From Bacillus swezeyi (lineage in GTDB: Bacteria; Bacillota; Bacilli; Bacillales; Bacillaceae): a stretch of DNA of 64,000 bases. The position numbers and the translations under genes were made by a program. The DNA lies in NCBI RefSeq assembly GCF_001969815.1, contig NZ_MRBK01000025.1:1-64000 (forward strand), given 5' to 3'. The notes under the pieces are model-generated. The model was not told the DNA's origin. It searched no databases and saw nothing but the letters and a program-made list of their open reading frames with translations. The first letter of the stretch is position 1. Each line of letters opens with the position of its first letter. Of the stretch, positions 17,240-28,459 are shown in pieces.

Positions 17240-17600
17240 TTCAAGCTATGTCCATTTCCTTCAGCGGTATACGATTTGTAAGTACAATAACAAAAAGACC
17301 ATATCCAAGAAAGTGAAAATGACGACCAAGATAAGTAACCTGTATCGTAACAGAGGGGCCGGGAGAAATCCTGTTTTCGCTAGTTCTACAAGAAATTCTC
17401 CCCCTTCTCCTGCATTAGTCGGAACAAAGTGATCTAGTGTCTACTGGTGATTTACCTTAATCTTTATTTGAGCAAAAACAGAAGCTCTTGCGCAGCCTTC
17501 GTCATATACTCCAACTTAGCGACTTATACGTACAATGGAGATCTTCAATATGCTAGCTGTTACATGATAACACCATAATAATTCTTAAAAACCCGTTGTT
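17240..17600. other. Non-coding or degraded stretch
   Basis: No complete gene is seen. On the minus strand a 50-codon open stretch (about 17241-17405) ends in a hydrophobic tail and may be the end of a lost membrane protein. The neighbouring plus-strand frame at 17004-17234 has no Shine-Dalgarno and looks accidental. Confidence 0.3.
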
Positions 17601-17607
17601 TCTTCTA

Positions 17608-17657
17608 TTTAAAAACGCCATTCTATTGGTTTGTAATGATAGAATGACGTTTTTTAA
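17608..17657 (-). terminator. Terminator of metY
   Basis: AAAAACGTCATTCTATC pairs with GATAGAATGGCGTTTTT-type complement around a 12-base loop and ends in TTTTTAAA, 30 bases past the metY stop. Confidence 0.75.
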
Positions 17658-17686
17658 ATTTGCTTTGCGATGAGCTGCAGGTAATG

Positions 17687-18991
<1,305 letters not shown>

Positions 18992-19126
18992 TCACTCGTC
19001 TTTATATTTTGAATATTACGTAATGATATTACAGAGTTTACTTCTCTACTACCCATTTTGTTTGTAATTTTTTGTATAAACTATCGTTCTGATTCATAAT
19101 TTTCCCCTCTAACTTTTTTATTTCAC

Positions 19127-19166
19127 ACCTAACTGTACCTACTATTCGGTACAATTAGGTGTGATA
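19127..19166. promoter_or_regulatory. TetR-type operator 1 inside a long palindrome
   Basis: GTACCTACTATTCGGTAC (19135-19152) is extended by TCACACCTAA / TTAGGTGTGA arms. The core recurs at 22671-22700 and 23275-23292. It lies between metY and trxB and may act both as operator and as terminator for the trxB operon. Confidence 0.65.
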
Positions 19167-19196
19167 TATATTACCAAAATAGATCAATGTTGTTTC

Positions 19197-20147
<951 letters not shown>

Positions 20148-20175
20148 CTAAAAGAATTCATTAATACACATTTAA

Positions 20176-20499
20176 TTAAAGGGACTTAATTTTTGAAACT
20201 TCTTCTTTTAATTGCGCAATACCAACAATACCAGCAAAAGGTTTTTCGAATTTATTATTAGAATAGAAGCGTGTATTAGGGATACTCATTACACCAAATT
20301 CCGCAGCAAGCTCCGGATTCTCATCCACATCAACTTTAACAACTTGTACTTTATCACCAAACTCTTTGTCAAACTCCTCTAATGTCTCAGCAAAAACCCG
20401 GCATGGTCCACACCAAGATGCTGAAAAGTTTAGTAAAACCACTTTATCTGTATTTAAGTTCTTTTGTAAATTTCCATCTGTTACTTTGATTATAGTCAT
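20176..20499 (-). CDS. Thioredoxin
   Basis: 107 residues with the canonical active site SWCGPC (Cys30, Cys33) and the cis-proline loop SIPNT near residue 75. It is the likely substrate of the adjacent reductase and the electron donor to the OsmC, DsbA-like and second thioredoxin-like proteins of the operon. The conserved alpha-2 region after WCGPC (RVFAETLEEF) differs from housekeeping TrxA. The start has AGGAGG eight bases upstream of the ATG. Confidence 0.93.
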   Translation of the reverse strand: MTIIKVTDGNLQKNLNTDKVVLLNFSASWCGPCRVFAETLEEFDKEFGDKVQVVKVDVDENPELAAEFGVMSIPNTRFYSNNKFEKPFAGIVGIAQLKEEVSKIKSL

Positions 20500-20550
20500 T
20501 TTGTTTTCCTCCTGGTTGTAAAAAGCTTTTTTAAAAATTAATTGAATCGA

Positions 20551-20994
20551 TTAAAGAGTAGACACTTTACCTTTGACTTCTATTTCTACGCCTGCTTTTT
20601 TGATCATGTTACCTACTATACATGCTCTATCAGCTGCTTCATTCACTCTTTGCATTGACTGTACTTCTTTTTCTGTTGCATCAGCAGATAAAACAACACG
20701 AGGATAATGGATAATATCAAAACTACTGTCAGAAGCAACCATCTCAGAATCAACCTCAATACTCACTACTGGCAGTTTTCTTGATTCAACCATAGACACT
20801 AATGTTGCTACATAACAAGCTTGTACTGATGACACCAGGATTTCTTTAGGTGATGCCCCTTCCCCATTACCTCCATACTCTGTTCCTATAGCAATGGGTA
20901 TATCAATATATTGAGATTTGATGGTGCCGTTACCTTCTACTCCTCCTTTCCAAACAGCATTCAGTTTTACATTCAAATTAGACATATTAAACAC
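20551..20994 (-). CDS. OsmC/Ohr-family protein with both redox cysteines
   Basis: 147 residues with the OsmC fold signature. Cys60 lies in SSVQACYVATL and Cys125 in ADRACIVGN, the pair used in peroxide reduction by OsmC/Ohr enzymes. Ohr of Xylella is known to be reduced by dihydrolipoyl proteins, and this operon also encodes a lipoyl carrier (GcvH-like). I infer a peroxidase that could draw electrons from the lipoyl protein or from thioredoxin. An in-frame ATG at residue 4 is an alternative start. Confidence 0.85.
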   Translation of the reverse strand: MFNMSNLNVKLNAVWKGGVEGNGTIKSQYIDIPIAIGTEYGGNGEGASPKEILVSSVQACYVATLVSMVESRKLPVVSIEVDSEMVASDSSFDIIHYPRVVLSADATEKEVQSMQRVNEAADRACIVGNMIKKAGVEIEVKGKVSTL

Positions 20995-21039
20995 TCCTCA
21001 AGTTTTTGATTGCCATACTTTTTTAACATTGTTAAAACA

Positions 21040-21375
21040 TCATGTTGTATATATTTTACTTACTCTTTCTAGTCTTTTTTCTAATTGTTCAAAATGAACA
21101 AAGCGTACTTCTCTCAAATATTCAGTTCCTTCAATGAATAAAAGGAGTGCAGGAACTGTAAGAATTGAAAACCTTGAGGCTATCTTCTCTACGCTGTAAG
21201 CATTGATATACCCTAAATTTATATGTGGAAATTTATCCAGTAATTCTCTAAGTTGAGGCAAGACTGCATGGCATACTCCACAATCCGGCCTTGAGATATA
21301 CAAAAAACTAAATTTATTATGATGGATAAAGTTATCTATTGAATCTAAAGATGTTAATTCAACTGTTTCTACCAT
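21040..21375 (-). CDS. Thioredoxin-like protein with CGVC active site
   Basis: 111 residues with RPDCGVCHAVLPQL (Cys32, Cys35) and a cis-proline in LTVPALLLF, resembling YtpP-type thioredoxin-like proteins of Bacillus. The CGVC dipeptide suggests a redox potential different from thioredoxin. It lies between the OsmC and DsbA-like genes on the same strand. Role inferred: thiol-disulfide exchange within this cluster. Confidence 0.8.
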   Translation of the reverse strand: MVETVELTSLDSIDNFIHHNKFSFLYISRPDCGVCHAVLPQLRELLDKFPHINLGYINAYSVEKIASRFSILTVPALLLFIEGTEYLREVRFVHFEQLEKRLERVSKIYTT

Positions 21376-21517
21376 TAGTTCTCTTCCTCCTAATATTAGT
21401 CTTTAATAGGATTAAACTTAAAATTGTCATTGCTATAGAGATCAGATCTAATTTTAGTTTTAGAAGAGAAGTTAGAGTTTAGAAACAACTCACCTAAGGG
21501 AAATTTGTTGCTCCCAC

Positions 21518-22246
21518 TTATTTTTTACTTGTAGGAATTCCGCAGCTTCCATCAGAACAAAGCGTGTCATCCTCACTATTCACTGATAGATTCTTAAGTT
21601 TCAGTAACGGATTTACTTCTTCCCATACTTTGTTGAGTGCCTCTAAGAAAGCCTCCGCTGGTTGTGCACCTGAAACGGCGTATTTCTGATTTATAATTAA
21701 AAAGGGAACTCCAGAGATACCATAACGCTTAGCTTCTATTTGATCTGATCTTACCTCATCTGCATAAAGAGACTTGTCATTAAGGACCTTCAGAGCCTCT
21801 TGTCTATCTAAACCAGAAGCCTCTGCTAAATCTGCAAGGGTTTCATGATCACCTACATCCTTAGAATCAGTAAAGTGTGCATAAAGCAGAGTTTCCGAGA
21901 TATCAGCTTCTTTTCCTTTTGTTTTTGCCCATTTTGTTAAGCGATGGGAATCAAACGTATTAGTTGGTTTCAAACCTTCTAAATTAAATATTAATCCAAC
22001 CTCTTTTGCACTTTGGGTTAGGTTTTCAAGGAACTGTTTAGTTTGTTCGGAACCCCCAAATTTAGGGAGTAATTTTTCATAATAACTTTGCCCATTATAT
22101 ACTGGCGCACTAGGATCTAATTCAAAGCTTTTATATTCAACTTTAACTTCATCTTTAAAAAGGAATTGTTTCAATGCTTTTTCTAAATTTTGTTTACCTA
22201 TATAACAAAAGGGACATGCTACATCAGACCAAACTTCAATTTTCAT
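21518..22246 (-). CDS. DsbA/FrnE-family oxidoreductase
   Basis: 242 residues of the FrnE-like DsbA family: CPFCYIG at the N-terminus (Cys11, Cys14) after MKIEVWSDVA, an inserted helical domain, and the cis-proline loop GVPFLII near residue 178. The C-terminus ends with a further Cys-rich tail (DDTLCSDGSCGIP), which is not universal in the family and might act as a second redox site. No signal peptide, so it is cytoplasmic. FrnE proteins in Deinococcus act in oxidative stress defence; the same role is plausible here. Confidence 0.85.
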   Translation of the reverse strand: MKIEVWSDVACPFCYIGKQNLEKALKQFLFKDEVKVEYKSFELDPSAPVYNGQSYYEKLLPKFGGSEQTKQFLENLTQSAKEVGLIFNLEGLKPTNTFDSHRLTKWAKTKGKEADISETLLYAHFTDSKDVGDHETLADLAEASGLDRQEALKVLNDKSLYADEVRSDQIEAKRYGISGVPFLIINQKYAVSGAQPAEAFLEALNKVWEEVNPLLKLKNLSVNSEDDTLCSDGSCGIPTSKK

Positions 22247-22271
22247 ATGAACACTCCTTTAATTAAATTAT

Positions 22272-22637
22272 TTAGCTTTTACTTACGTAATTATCGTATT
22301 CCTCCGCATTTAGAAGCTCTTTTATCTCCTCTGTGTTAGAAGCCTTTACTTTCAGTAACCACCCTTTATCGTAAGGTGATTCATTCACCAATTCTGGACT
22401 ACCTTCTAATTCTGTATTCACTTCTACAATCTGCCCGTTAATCGGAGAAAAAAGCTCAGATGTAATTTTAACTGATTCAATACTCCCAAAGCTAGCATCT
22501 TTCACTGTTGAAGTTCCCACTTCTGGGAGTTCTAGAAATACAATTTCTCCAAGCGTTGATTGAGCATAATCAGTAATTCCTAAGGTAGCAATGCTGTTAT
22601 CAACCTTTACCCATAAATGTTCTTTAGAATGATACAT
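22272..22637 (-). CDS. GcvH-like lipoyl carrier protein
   Basis: 121 residues of the glycine-cleavage H-protein family. The lipoylation motif GSIESVKITSEL puts the modified residue at Lys57, and the beta-barrel glycines (SPINGQIVEVN) are present. No GcvT or GcvP gene is nearby, so it is unlikely to serve glycine cleavage. It is the first gene of the operon running to trxB, behind operator 2. Stand-alone GcvH-like proteins occur with lipoate-protein ligases and sulfur-oxidation or redox genes; here the two OsmC proteins make a lipoyl-dependent peroxidase chain the best guess. Confidence 0.85.
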   Translation of the reverse strand: MYHSKEHLWVKVDNSIATLGITDYAQSTLGEIVFLELPEVGTSTVKDASFGSIESVKITSELFSPINGQIVEVNTELEGSPELVNESPYDKGWLLKVKASNTEEIKELLNAEEYDNYVSKS

Positions 22638-22670
22638 ACCTGTTGTACTCCTTCAGTCAGTTATAAGAAA

Positions 22671-22700
22671 GTTACTGTACCTACTATTTGGTACAGTAAC
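22671..22700. promoter_or_regulatory. TetR-type operator 2 ahead of gcvH
   Basis: A long perfect inverted repeat, GTTACTGTACC and GGTACAGTAAC around TACTATTT, 35 bases upstream of the gcvH-like start. Its core matches operators 1 and 3. Confidence 0.75.
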
Positions 22701-22727
22701 TTTCGAAAAATACTCTTATAATTATTC

Positions 22728-23246
22728 TTATTTCTTATTGTGACTTAAAGATGCCTGAACATGAACATTTCTTTGGATTGTATTTTTTACAGGTGAAAGT
22801 TTCATGGCCTGTGCAACAAGTTCTTCAATTTGATGTTCATCCGCATCACTATCGACATTAAAATGAGCATTGATTTCATCAAAACCAGGATTTCCTTCTT
22901 TTAATCCTAAAAAGACATTCAAATCTAGTTGTCCTGAAACCTCTACTTCTAACGAGTTTATCTTGATTCCCATTCCACTAGCATTTGCAATAAACCCCAC
23001 TGACAAGCAAGAACCTAGTGCGCTTAATAAATATTCCACTGGGTTTGCTCCCTTATTGGAACCTGCTAACCATTTTGGCTCATCAACATGAATAGGAGCA
23101 TGATCACCTACTTTTGCCTCAACATGGAATCCATTATCCCATTTTACAGAAGATGACCAACTTCCAGTACCTTCAGCAGGATTTTTTTTGTATTGCTCCA
23201 CTAAACCTTCAATAATACTCATATCAACACCATTAAATTTTGCCAT
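22728..23246 (-). CDS. OsmC-family protein with a single conserved cysteine
   Basis: 172 residues with the OsmC block YLLSALGSCLSVGFI, placing the peroxidatic-type Cys at residue 80. The second cysteine of Ohr/OsmC is missing: the matching region reads KLSPVKNTIQ. It may therefore form a mixed disulfide with a lipoyl or low-molecular thiol partner rather than an internal one. Operator 3 lies at 23275-23292, just upstream. Divergence from the 147-residue OsmC protein of the same cluster indicates separate roles rather than recent duplication. Confidence 0.8.
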   Translation of the reverse strand: MAKFNGVDMSIIEGLVEQYKKNPAEGTGSWSSSVKWDNGFHVEAKVGDHAPIHVDEPKWLAGSNKGANPVEYLLSALGSCLSVGFIANASGMGIKINSLEVEVSGQLDLNVFLGLKEGNPGFDEINAHFNVDSDADEHQIEELVAQAMKLSPVKNTIQRNVHVQASLSHNKK

Positions 23247-23274
23247 TGTTTATCTCTCCTTCAGTACAGAATTA

Positions 23275-23292
23275 TACCTACCAGTCGGTACA
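23275..23292. promoter_or_regulatory. TetR-type operator 3 ahead of the osmC gene
   Basis: ATACCTACCAGTCGGTAC, 29 bases upstream of the OsmC start, matches operators 1 and 2 in the TACC-N8-GGTA arms. Confidence 0.65.
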
Positions 23293-23342
23293 AAAAGAAC
23301 TTAACATAAGGAAAACAATGTTGCAAGAAAAAAAACAGTTGA

Positions 23343-23924
23343 CTATTCTAGATTAAATTGTTTTCGGATTACTTCTATAATGTCACTTAAAAAGTTGACG
23401 TTTTGTTGGTTTTTCATTAACAAAATTCCTCCTTCAATCATAGCTACAATTGCTTGAGCATCTTTTTTAGTATCAAAGGAATCTAACAGACCTTGTTCAA
23501 CCATTTCATTTAATGTAGTCTCTATAGCCCCTATCCAACATTCAAATAAATGTTGAATTTTCACACGAAACGTTTCATCATGCTCACTCATTTCAATGGC
23601 TAAGTTTCCAATAGGACAACCTGATTTATTCTTCACTTCAGTATGAAAAGTAAGGGTTCTGTCCAGCATCATATTTAACTTATTTACTGGAGTATTATCG
23701 GACTGAAGAATATTTGATATTAACTCTGTTTGATATTCATGGACTATAGATTCCACTACTGCTAATCCTAAATCATATTTAGATGAGAAGTAATGATAAA
23801 ATTGGCCTTTTCCAATTTCTGCAGCCATAAGAATATCTTTTATAGAGGTTGCTTGAAATCCCTTAGAATAAATAATCTCTCTTGCAGCTGATATTATTTC
23901 TTGCTTTTTAGACAAATTTCTCAC
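23343..23924 (-). CDS. TetR/AcrR-family repressor of the redox cluster
   Basis: 193 residues with a classic TetR helix-turn-helix at 15-50 (AREIIYSKGFQATSIKDILM... GKGQFYHYFSSKYDLG). The C-terminal domain contains CPIGNLAIEMSEHDETFR near residue 102, a pattern seen in YxaF/LmrA-like regulators, with one cysteine that could sense thiol-reactive compounds. Three copies of one operator lie ahead of genes on its downstream side (metY, gcvH, osmC), which makes this the obvious regulator. I see no operator copy ahead of its own start. Confidence 0.85.
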   Translation of the reverse strand: MRNLSKKQEIISAAREIIYSKGFQATSIKDILMAAEIGKGQFYHYFSSKYDLGLAVVESIVHEYQTELISNILQSDNTPVNKLNMMLDRTLTFHTEVKNKSGCPIGNLAIEMSEHDETFRVKIQHLFECWIGAIETTLNEMVEQGLLDSFDTKKDAQAIVAMIEGGILLMKNQQNVNFLSDIIEVIRKQFNLE

Positions 23925-24149
23925 ACCTTAATCGCAAAGTTTAGTTTATATATTATATGATTCCATTAGGTTTTTGCCAAGTATTTTAGGAATGGTTCGC
24001 ATTTCCATCATTCAGTATAGTCATCAGAATATTACTTTCATGTAATGAACAGTTGCGATTCTGAATGAACTCGAAACAGACACCCCTTCCCTGATTTTGG
24101 AGAAATAATATTACTCGATTACACAATGGAGTACCTACTCCAGCAATTT

Positions 24150-24425
24150 TTAAGTTGTCCTACCTTCGAAAAGCTGTACGGGCAAATACGTTTCAAGTGG
24201 CAAATCATCAAATTTGTCTTCAATTTGTTTTTCTAAAATCTTAATGGCCGTTTTGGAAATTAATTCAATCGGCTGTTGGATAGTAATCAATTCTGGCAGA
24301 ATAGCCTGAATGGTTTCTGTGCCGTCATAACCGATCACTTTTAATTGATCTGGAATGTCTTTTCCACGTTTTTTGGCTTCCGTAATAACTCCTGCAGCCA
24401 TGATATCATCACTTGCAAAAATATC
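24150..24425 (-). pseudogene. C-terminal fragment of a LacI-family regulator
   Basis: Reads ASDDIMAAGVITEAKKRGK, IPDQLKVIGYDGTE and ITIQQPIELISKTAI, the end of the periplasmic-binding-like effector domain of a LacI/RbsR-type regulator, finishing at 24150. The N-terminal two thirds, including the helix-turn-helix, are missing. It is joined near 24425 to an unrelated gamma-PGA hydrolase fragment, so this is a recombination scar. No sugar genes are nearby. Confidence 0.75.
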
Positions 24426-24772
24426 CCGTCAACTGAAAGCGTAAGATCATGATTGTTCAATATGTCTAAGGCTTGTGGCTCGTCGAAGTTCGTACTCGTA
24501 ATATGCAGGTCCAACGCTCCCGGAATTTTTAAGGCTTCAAACAAGTAAGTCGAGAAATGAGTGCTGAGTTCTTTGGCAATCTCGCTTGTCCCTCCTTCGA
24601 TCCCTCCGCCGTGCGGCGCGAAGATTAGAGCAGAAGTTCCTAGATCCCTAGTAAAGATATTATAACTCGCAGGGTCTTCGCCCTCTTTAAGTTCAGCGAA
24701 ATTCCGATACTTGTCAGAAGCATAGGTGATATTTATAGAAGTAAACAACACTAGGAAAGAAACGAATAACAC
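24425..24772 (-). pseudogene. N-terminal part of a secreted poly-gamma-glutamate hydrolase (PghP/YndL family)
   Basis: Starts with a signal peptide (MLFVSFLVLFTSINITYASD), then shows the family motifs APHGGGIEGGTSEIA, YLFEALK and LHITSTNFDEP. PghP-type enzymes cut gamma-glutamyl bonds in the poly-gamma-glutamate capsule; Bacillus chromosomes carry YmaC, YjqB and YndL paralogues. The frame is cut at about residue 115 where LacI-family sequence begins, so the enzyme lacks its C-terminal catalytic part. A second, smaller fragment of this family lies at 47612-47745. Confidence 0.75.
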
Positions 24773-25118
24773 GCTCGCTCCGCGTACCTTTGAAGCATTG
24801 GACGGTGGAGTGAGTAGCTTTTATCATCTGCACGATCATTAATGCCATACTATCTTCCCCTCAGCTGTTATTTATTGATAATCATAAAAGAAATCATGAC
24901 GGCAGCATACCCCACCAGCCAAACAACAGTGAAAAAATATATTCCTTATCTGTGTGAATACACGCGAAAGAATAATACAGTATCCACTAAAACTGAATAT
25001 AAAAACATAAAAGACGGACATTTTTTCGTGAGCCTGTCTTTTTATTACGTAATAGTGTTTGAGGGAATACAATGACAAGCGAAAGATCTGTTCCAAAAGT
25101 AAATATTTCGCATTGTGC
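24773..25118. other. Intergenic debris without a gene
   Basis: No supported gene. A plus-strand frame at 24842-25075 lacks a Shine-Dalgarno. A short hairpin (AAAGAC...GTCTTT) near 25012-25045 ends in T-rich sequence and may be a leftover terminator. Confidence 0.35.
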
Positions 25119-25590
25119 CTAACTATTTTGCCCTGTTTTTACAAGAGCTCTACCGCATAATCCGGTCGGCAGACACATCGGCATTTGATCGACCGGGCTT
25201 TTCATAATGCAGCATTCAAGTCCAAAAACGTCTCGGAACAGCTCTGGTGTAAATACTTCAACAGGAGCACCGGCGCTGTATACTTTCCCGTCCAATATGC
25301 TGATTAAATAATCGGCGTACTGTGAGGCCTGATTCAAATCGTGCAATACCATGACAATTGTACGGCCATGCTCCCGATTCAGTTGTTTTAACAGCTCCAA
25401 TAATTCGATCTGATGCGCGATATCCAAAAAAGTTGTAGGCTCGTCAAGCAGAAGCAGATCCGTGCCTTGCGCCAAAGACGTGGAAATCCAGGCTCTCTGC
25501 CTTTGTCCGCTCGAAATGGCATCAAGCGTCCGATTGCGCAGCTCCTCCCCCGTTGCTTGTAAAGCAATTATAATGGGCATATTCATTGCA
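25119..25590 (-). pseudogene. C-terminal part of a siderophore ABC transporter ATPase
   Basis: Open frame starting mid-domain. From about 25560 it reads the ABC signature SGQRQRAWI, Walker [13 protein letters not shown], the H-loop VLHDLNQA and the C-terminus typical of FecE/FhuC/YusV-like iron-siderophore ATPases. Walker A and the first 110 or so residues are missing. The first ten residues of the frame are unrelated junction sequence. The long arm of sigK copy 4 begins about 20 bases beyond the truncation, so arrival of the sigK repeat or a deletion at it probably cut the gene. Confidence 0.8.
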
Positions 25591-25611
25591 ATAACTGACT
25601 TTGGAGTATCG

Positions 25612-25691
25612 GGTAACAGTAAGCTCCCTAAACAAAACCGATTAATCCTTTATCGCTTTAACGAAACAAAAACGGATAACCTGTGAGTGGC
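25612..25691 (+). repeat. Long 5' arm of sigK copy 4, shared with copy 3
   Basis: Same block as 14249-14329: GGTAACAGTAAGCTCCC, TTAATCCTTTATCGCTTTAAC, AAAAACGGATAACCTG. The last bases (CCTGTGAGTGGC) differ from copies 2, 3 and 7 but recur before the short remnant at 54303. Confidence 0.85.
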
Positions 25692-25997
25692 ATTGAAATT
25701 TCGCTCATCGATGTCCTTAAGTCGGAAAACGAAGACGTCATCGACACCATCCAGCTCAGGCACAGAGCTTGAAAAAATCAAAAAATACATCGACATCCTG
25801 GACGGCAGAGAAAAAGAAGTCATCGTCGGCCGCTTCGGCCTTGATTTGAAGAAAGAAAAACGTAGCGTGAAATCGCGAAAGAGCTTGGGATTTCGCGGAG
25901 CTATGTGTCGCGGATTGAAAAGCGGGCGCTGATGAAGATGTTTCATGAGTTTTACCGGGCGGAGAAGGAGAAGCTGAAGAAGGCGAAGGGGAAATGA
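25692..25997 (+). pseudogene. sigK 3'-half copy 4, two indels
   Basis: Starts at ATTGA (core position changed from AATGA) and matches sigK codons 141-241. It shares AGGCACAGAGC with copies 3, 5 and 7 and has a further deletion at 25860 (AAAAACGTAGCG where sigK has AAAACGCAGCGC), which breaks the helix-turn-helix frame. It ends in TGA rather than TAA. The usual GAAGCCGG...CCGGCTTC terminator follows at 26003-26032. Confidence 0.9.
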
Positions 25998-26002
25998 TGT
26001 CA

Positions 26003-26034
26003 TGGAAGCCGGCCTAAAACACCGGCTTCTATTT
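26003..26034 (+). terminator. Terminator behind sigK copy 4
   Basis: GGAAGCCGG pairs with CCGGCTTC around CCTAAAACA, followed by TATTTCTTTC. Same type as behind copies 2, 3 and 7. Confidence 0.75.
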
Positions 26035-26102
26035 CTTTCTGCCAGGCCCTCAATAAACCTGGAGCTTGTTATCCAATTACAGAGGCCTGTTGAAGTTACC
26101 TT

Positions 26103-27334
26103 TTAATTTTCTTCTGAGTTTATTTGTGTTGCTATAATGTTCATAACATTTTTCATAAATTCCTCTTTTGTTAATAAAGCAGTCCCTCCACCTTGGGCGA
26201 ACATTTTATTTCCTCCACCTTTTCCATCAATGAGGGAAAGGCTTTCTTGCATTAGGTCTCTCATGTTCATTTTATTTGCTTCTCCTCGCCCGCAAACCAG
26301 TTGGAAGCGATGATCGTTCTCTGACAAGAAAAAAATAAGGGCCCGTTTTTCTCGATCAGCGATCATTTTTGCTAGCTTTTGAAGTTCTTGAATCGATCGA
26401 TCTGAAAACGTTTCCATCATCATGACAGTATCATTTTGAATGGCGCTTTTTGCTAATAATTCATTGGCTTCATACTGAAGATTTTTTTCATTAGATTCTA
26501 GAAGCGCTTTGTCTAGCTTCTTTACATTTTCAAGCAACCGTTTGACAGCTTCGCTTAATTCCCCTTCAGGACGATTAAGTAATCCAGTCAATTCAACGAT
26601 TACCTTTTGTTTTTGATCGAATTGGGTTATGACCCGATTACCGCATACAAAATACAGACGAATTTTTTTCCTCTGTCTTTCCCAATTCAATACTTTTATT
26701 GCTCCGACTTCCCCTGTAGCACTAGGGTGTGTTCCGCCGCATCCGTTGTAATCAAATTCATCAATCATGACAAGACGAATATTTTCTTTTACAGATGGGG
26801 TTTACGAATCGGATAATTTACTAAGTCATCATATTCTACCCACTTTGCGACTATGGACCTATTTTCCGTTATGATCTCGTTTGCAAGCTTCTCTGCTTTG
26901 CCTGCCATTTCCTCTGTTAATTCTGATACATCAAGGTCAATGGTAACCGTATCATTTCCAAGATGGAATCCAACTGTATGAAGATCGTACAACTGCGCGA
27001 ATGCCGCCGACAAAATATGCTGCCCGGTGTGCTGTTGCATGTGATCAAAACGCCGTTCCCAATCAATAACCCCAACAACCTGATCATCTAAATGCGGTAA
27101 AGTCCTTTCTACATAATGACGAATTTCTCCATCGACCTCTTCAACGTTTAAAATCTTGACTCCGTTCAATGTTCCTATATCATGGGGCTGGCCCCCGCCT
27201 GTTGGATAAAAGGCTGTTTCCTCTAGGGTAATATAAAAATCACCTTTTTTGTCCTGTTGTTGTTTCAAAATTTTCGTTTCAAACGTTTTAAGATAGGGAT
27301 CTTTGTAAAACAGTTTGTGATGATTCGGGCTCAT
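26103..27334 (-). pseudogene. Alanyl-tRNA editing protein AlaX-L, split by one frameshift
   Basis: Two adjacent frames make one AlaX-L (alanyl-tRNA editing hydrolase). The N-part (27334-26789) has YPTGGGQPHD and the zinc motif HTGQHILSAAF; the C-part (start marked at 26768) has CGGTHPSATGEV and a DHHA1 domain ending GKGGGNKMFAQGGG. Reading frame 2 just before the break gives PSVKENIRLVMIDEFDYNG, which continues the protein. The shift lies at a run of four G at 26797-26800 on the plus strand; a fifth base would restore the frame. It is the last member of the amino-acid operon to its right. It may be a recent mutation or a sequencing error. Confidence 0.8.
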
Positions 27335-27352
27335 GCCATCTCCCCTTATTTT

Positions 27353-28459
27353 TTATTGAAGTCTTCCTCTAGCTTCAATGTCTAATTCCTCTACAACCTC
27401 TCTATTAGAGACTAGATAGGCTTTTTCATGTAAATTAACAACCGGACAAATATGATTAGGAATAATTTGAACCTTATCTCCTATATTCACTTGGTTGCTA
27501 AAGTCTTCATTGTAAATAATAGCATGTTCGTCGAATACGCCATGAATGTAAACGTCCTCGTATTCTTTGATACGGCCAAGTCCTTTGGTTGCAGTAAGCC
27601 CTTCACTTCGTGTTTGGGCAGTAATTCCCTTGGCCCCTACATCTGTAATGACTCGTTCTTTTGTTGGTTTACTAATCACGGTTGTGAGTACAAAAGCAGC
27701 ACAGCGATCATACGTACCAATTACATTTGCTTGTGAGGCGTCCATAAAAATGTAAGTGCCAGGTCTAATTTCTGTCACCCCTTCTGGAATATCAAACTTA
27801 AACATGAAGGGAGGAGTAGAGCCAATACTAGCCACTTTCGGCTTTAGATCCATTTCTTCCGCAATTCGGGCGAAATGTAATGTTCGTTCTACACTTTCTT
27901 TATAGAGTTCTTTACAATGTTCTACACTTTTCGCTTTATAAGAATGTCCGTCATGTGAGAAGATTCCTTTAAGCTCGACATTTTTACATGTTTTGATTAA
28001 TTCTAATAAAGTACGAAAATCATCTTCTTCAATAATTCCGGAGCGTTGTTCTCCCACTTCAATTTCCACTAACACTTGGGCTTTCCTTGTGGCTCCTTCA
28101 AATACTTCTTCAATTTCACGTACTTGATACGCACTATCGATTCCAAAAGAGATATCAATCGTTTCAGATAGTTTTCTAATACGTTCAAGCTTTGACTTCC
28201 CAACAATTTCATTTGCGATAAAGATATCTTTTAAACCATTTCTCGCCATCACTTCAGCTTCTCCTATTTTCGCTACAGCGATTCCTGTAGCCCCCATTTC
28301 TTCTTGTAGCTTAGCTAATTTAGGCATTTTATGTGTTTTTGTATGAGGTCGTAAGCTTACCTTCTGTTCGTTAGCGTAATTTTGCATATCCTTCATATTG
28401 CTTAACATCACGTCTTTATCGATTAAAAGAGCTGGTGTATCTAATTGTAAATCATTCAT
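27353..28459 (-). CDS. D-threonine aldolase / D-hydroxyaspartate aldolase-like PLP enzyme
   Basis: 368 residues of the alanine-racemase-like family that includes D-threonine aldolase and DSD1 D-serine dehydratase. The PLP lysine lies in RPHTKTHK (residues 37-44), the phosphate and substrate loop SIGSTPPF near 214, and a metal-site pattern PNHICPVVN near 340 (His and Cys as in DSD1/DTA). Substrates in the family are D-threonine, D-serine and D-3-hydroxyaspartate. The start overlaps the RidA stop by four bases. With RidA, which clears enamine by-products of PLP enzymes, a dehydratase or aldolase on a D-hydroxy amino acid is likely. Confidence 0.82.
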   Translation of the reverse strand: MNDLQLDTPALLIDKDVMLSNMKDMQNYANEQKVSLRPHTKTHKMPKLAKLQEEMGATGIAVAKIGEAEVMARNGLKDIFIANEIVGKSKLERIRKLSETIDISFGIDSAYQVREIEEVFEGATRKAQVLVEIEVGEQRSGIIEEDDFRTLLELIKTCKNVELKGIFSHDGHSYKAKSVEHCKELYKESVERTLHFARIAEEMDLKPKVASIGSTPPFMFKFDIPEGVTEIRPGTYIFMDASQANVIGTYDRCAAFVLTTVISKPTKERVITDVGAKGITAQTRSEGLTATKGLGRIKEYEDVYIHGVFDEHAIIYNEDFSNQVNIGDKVQIIPNHICPVVNLHEKAYLVSNREVVEELDIEARGRLQ

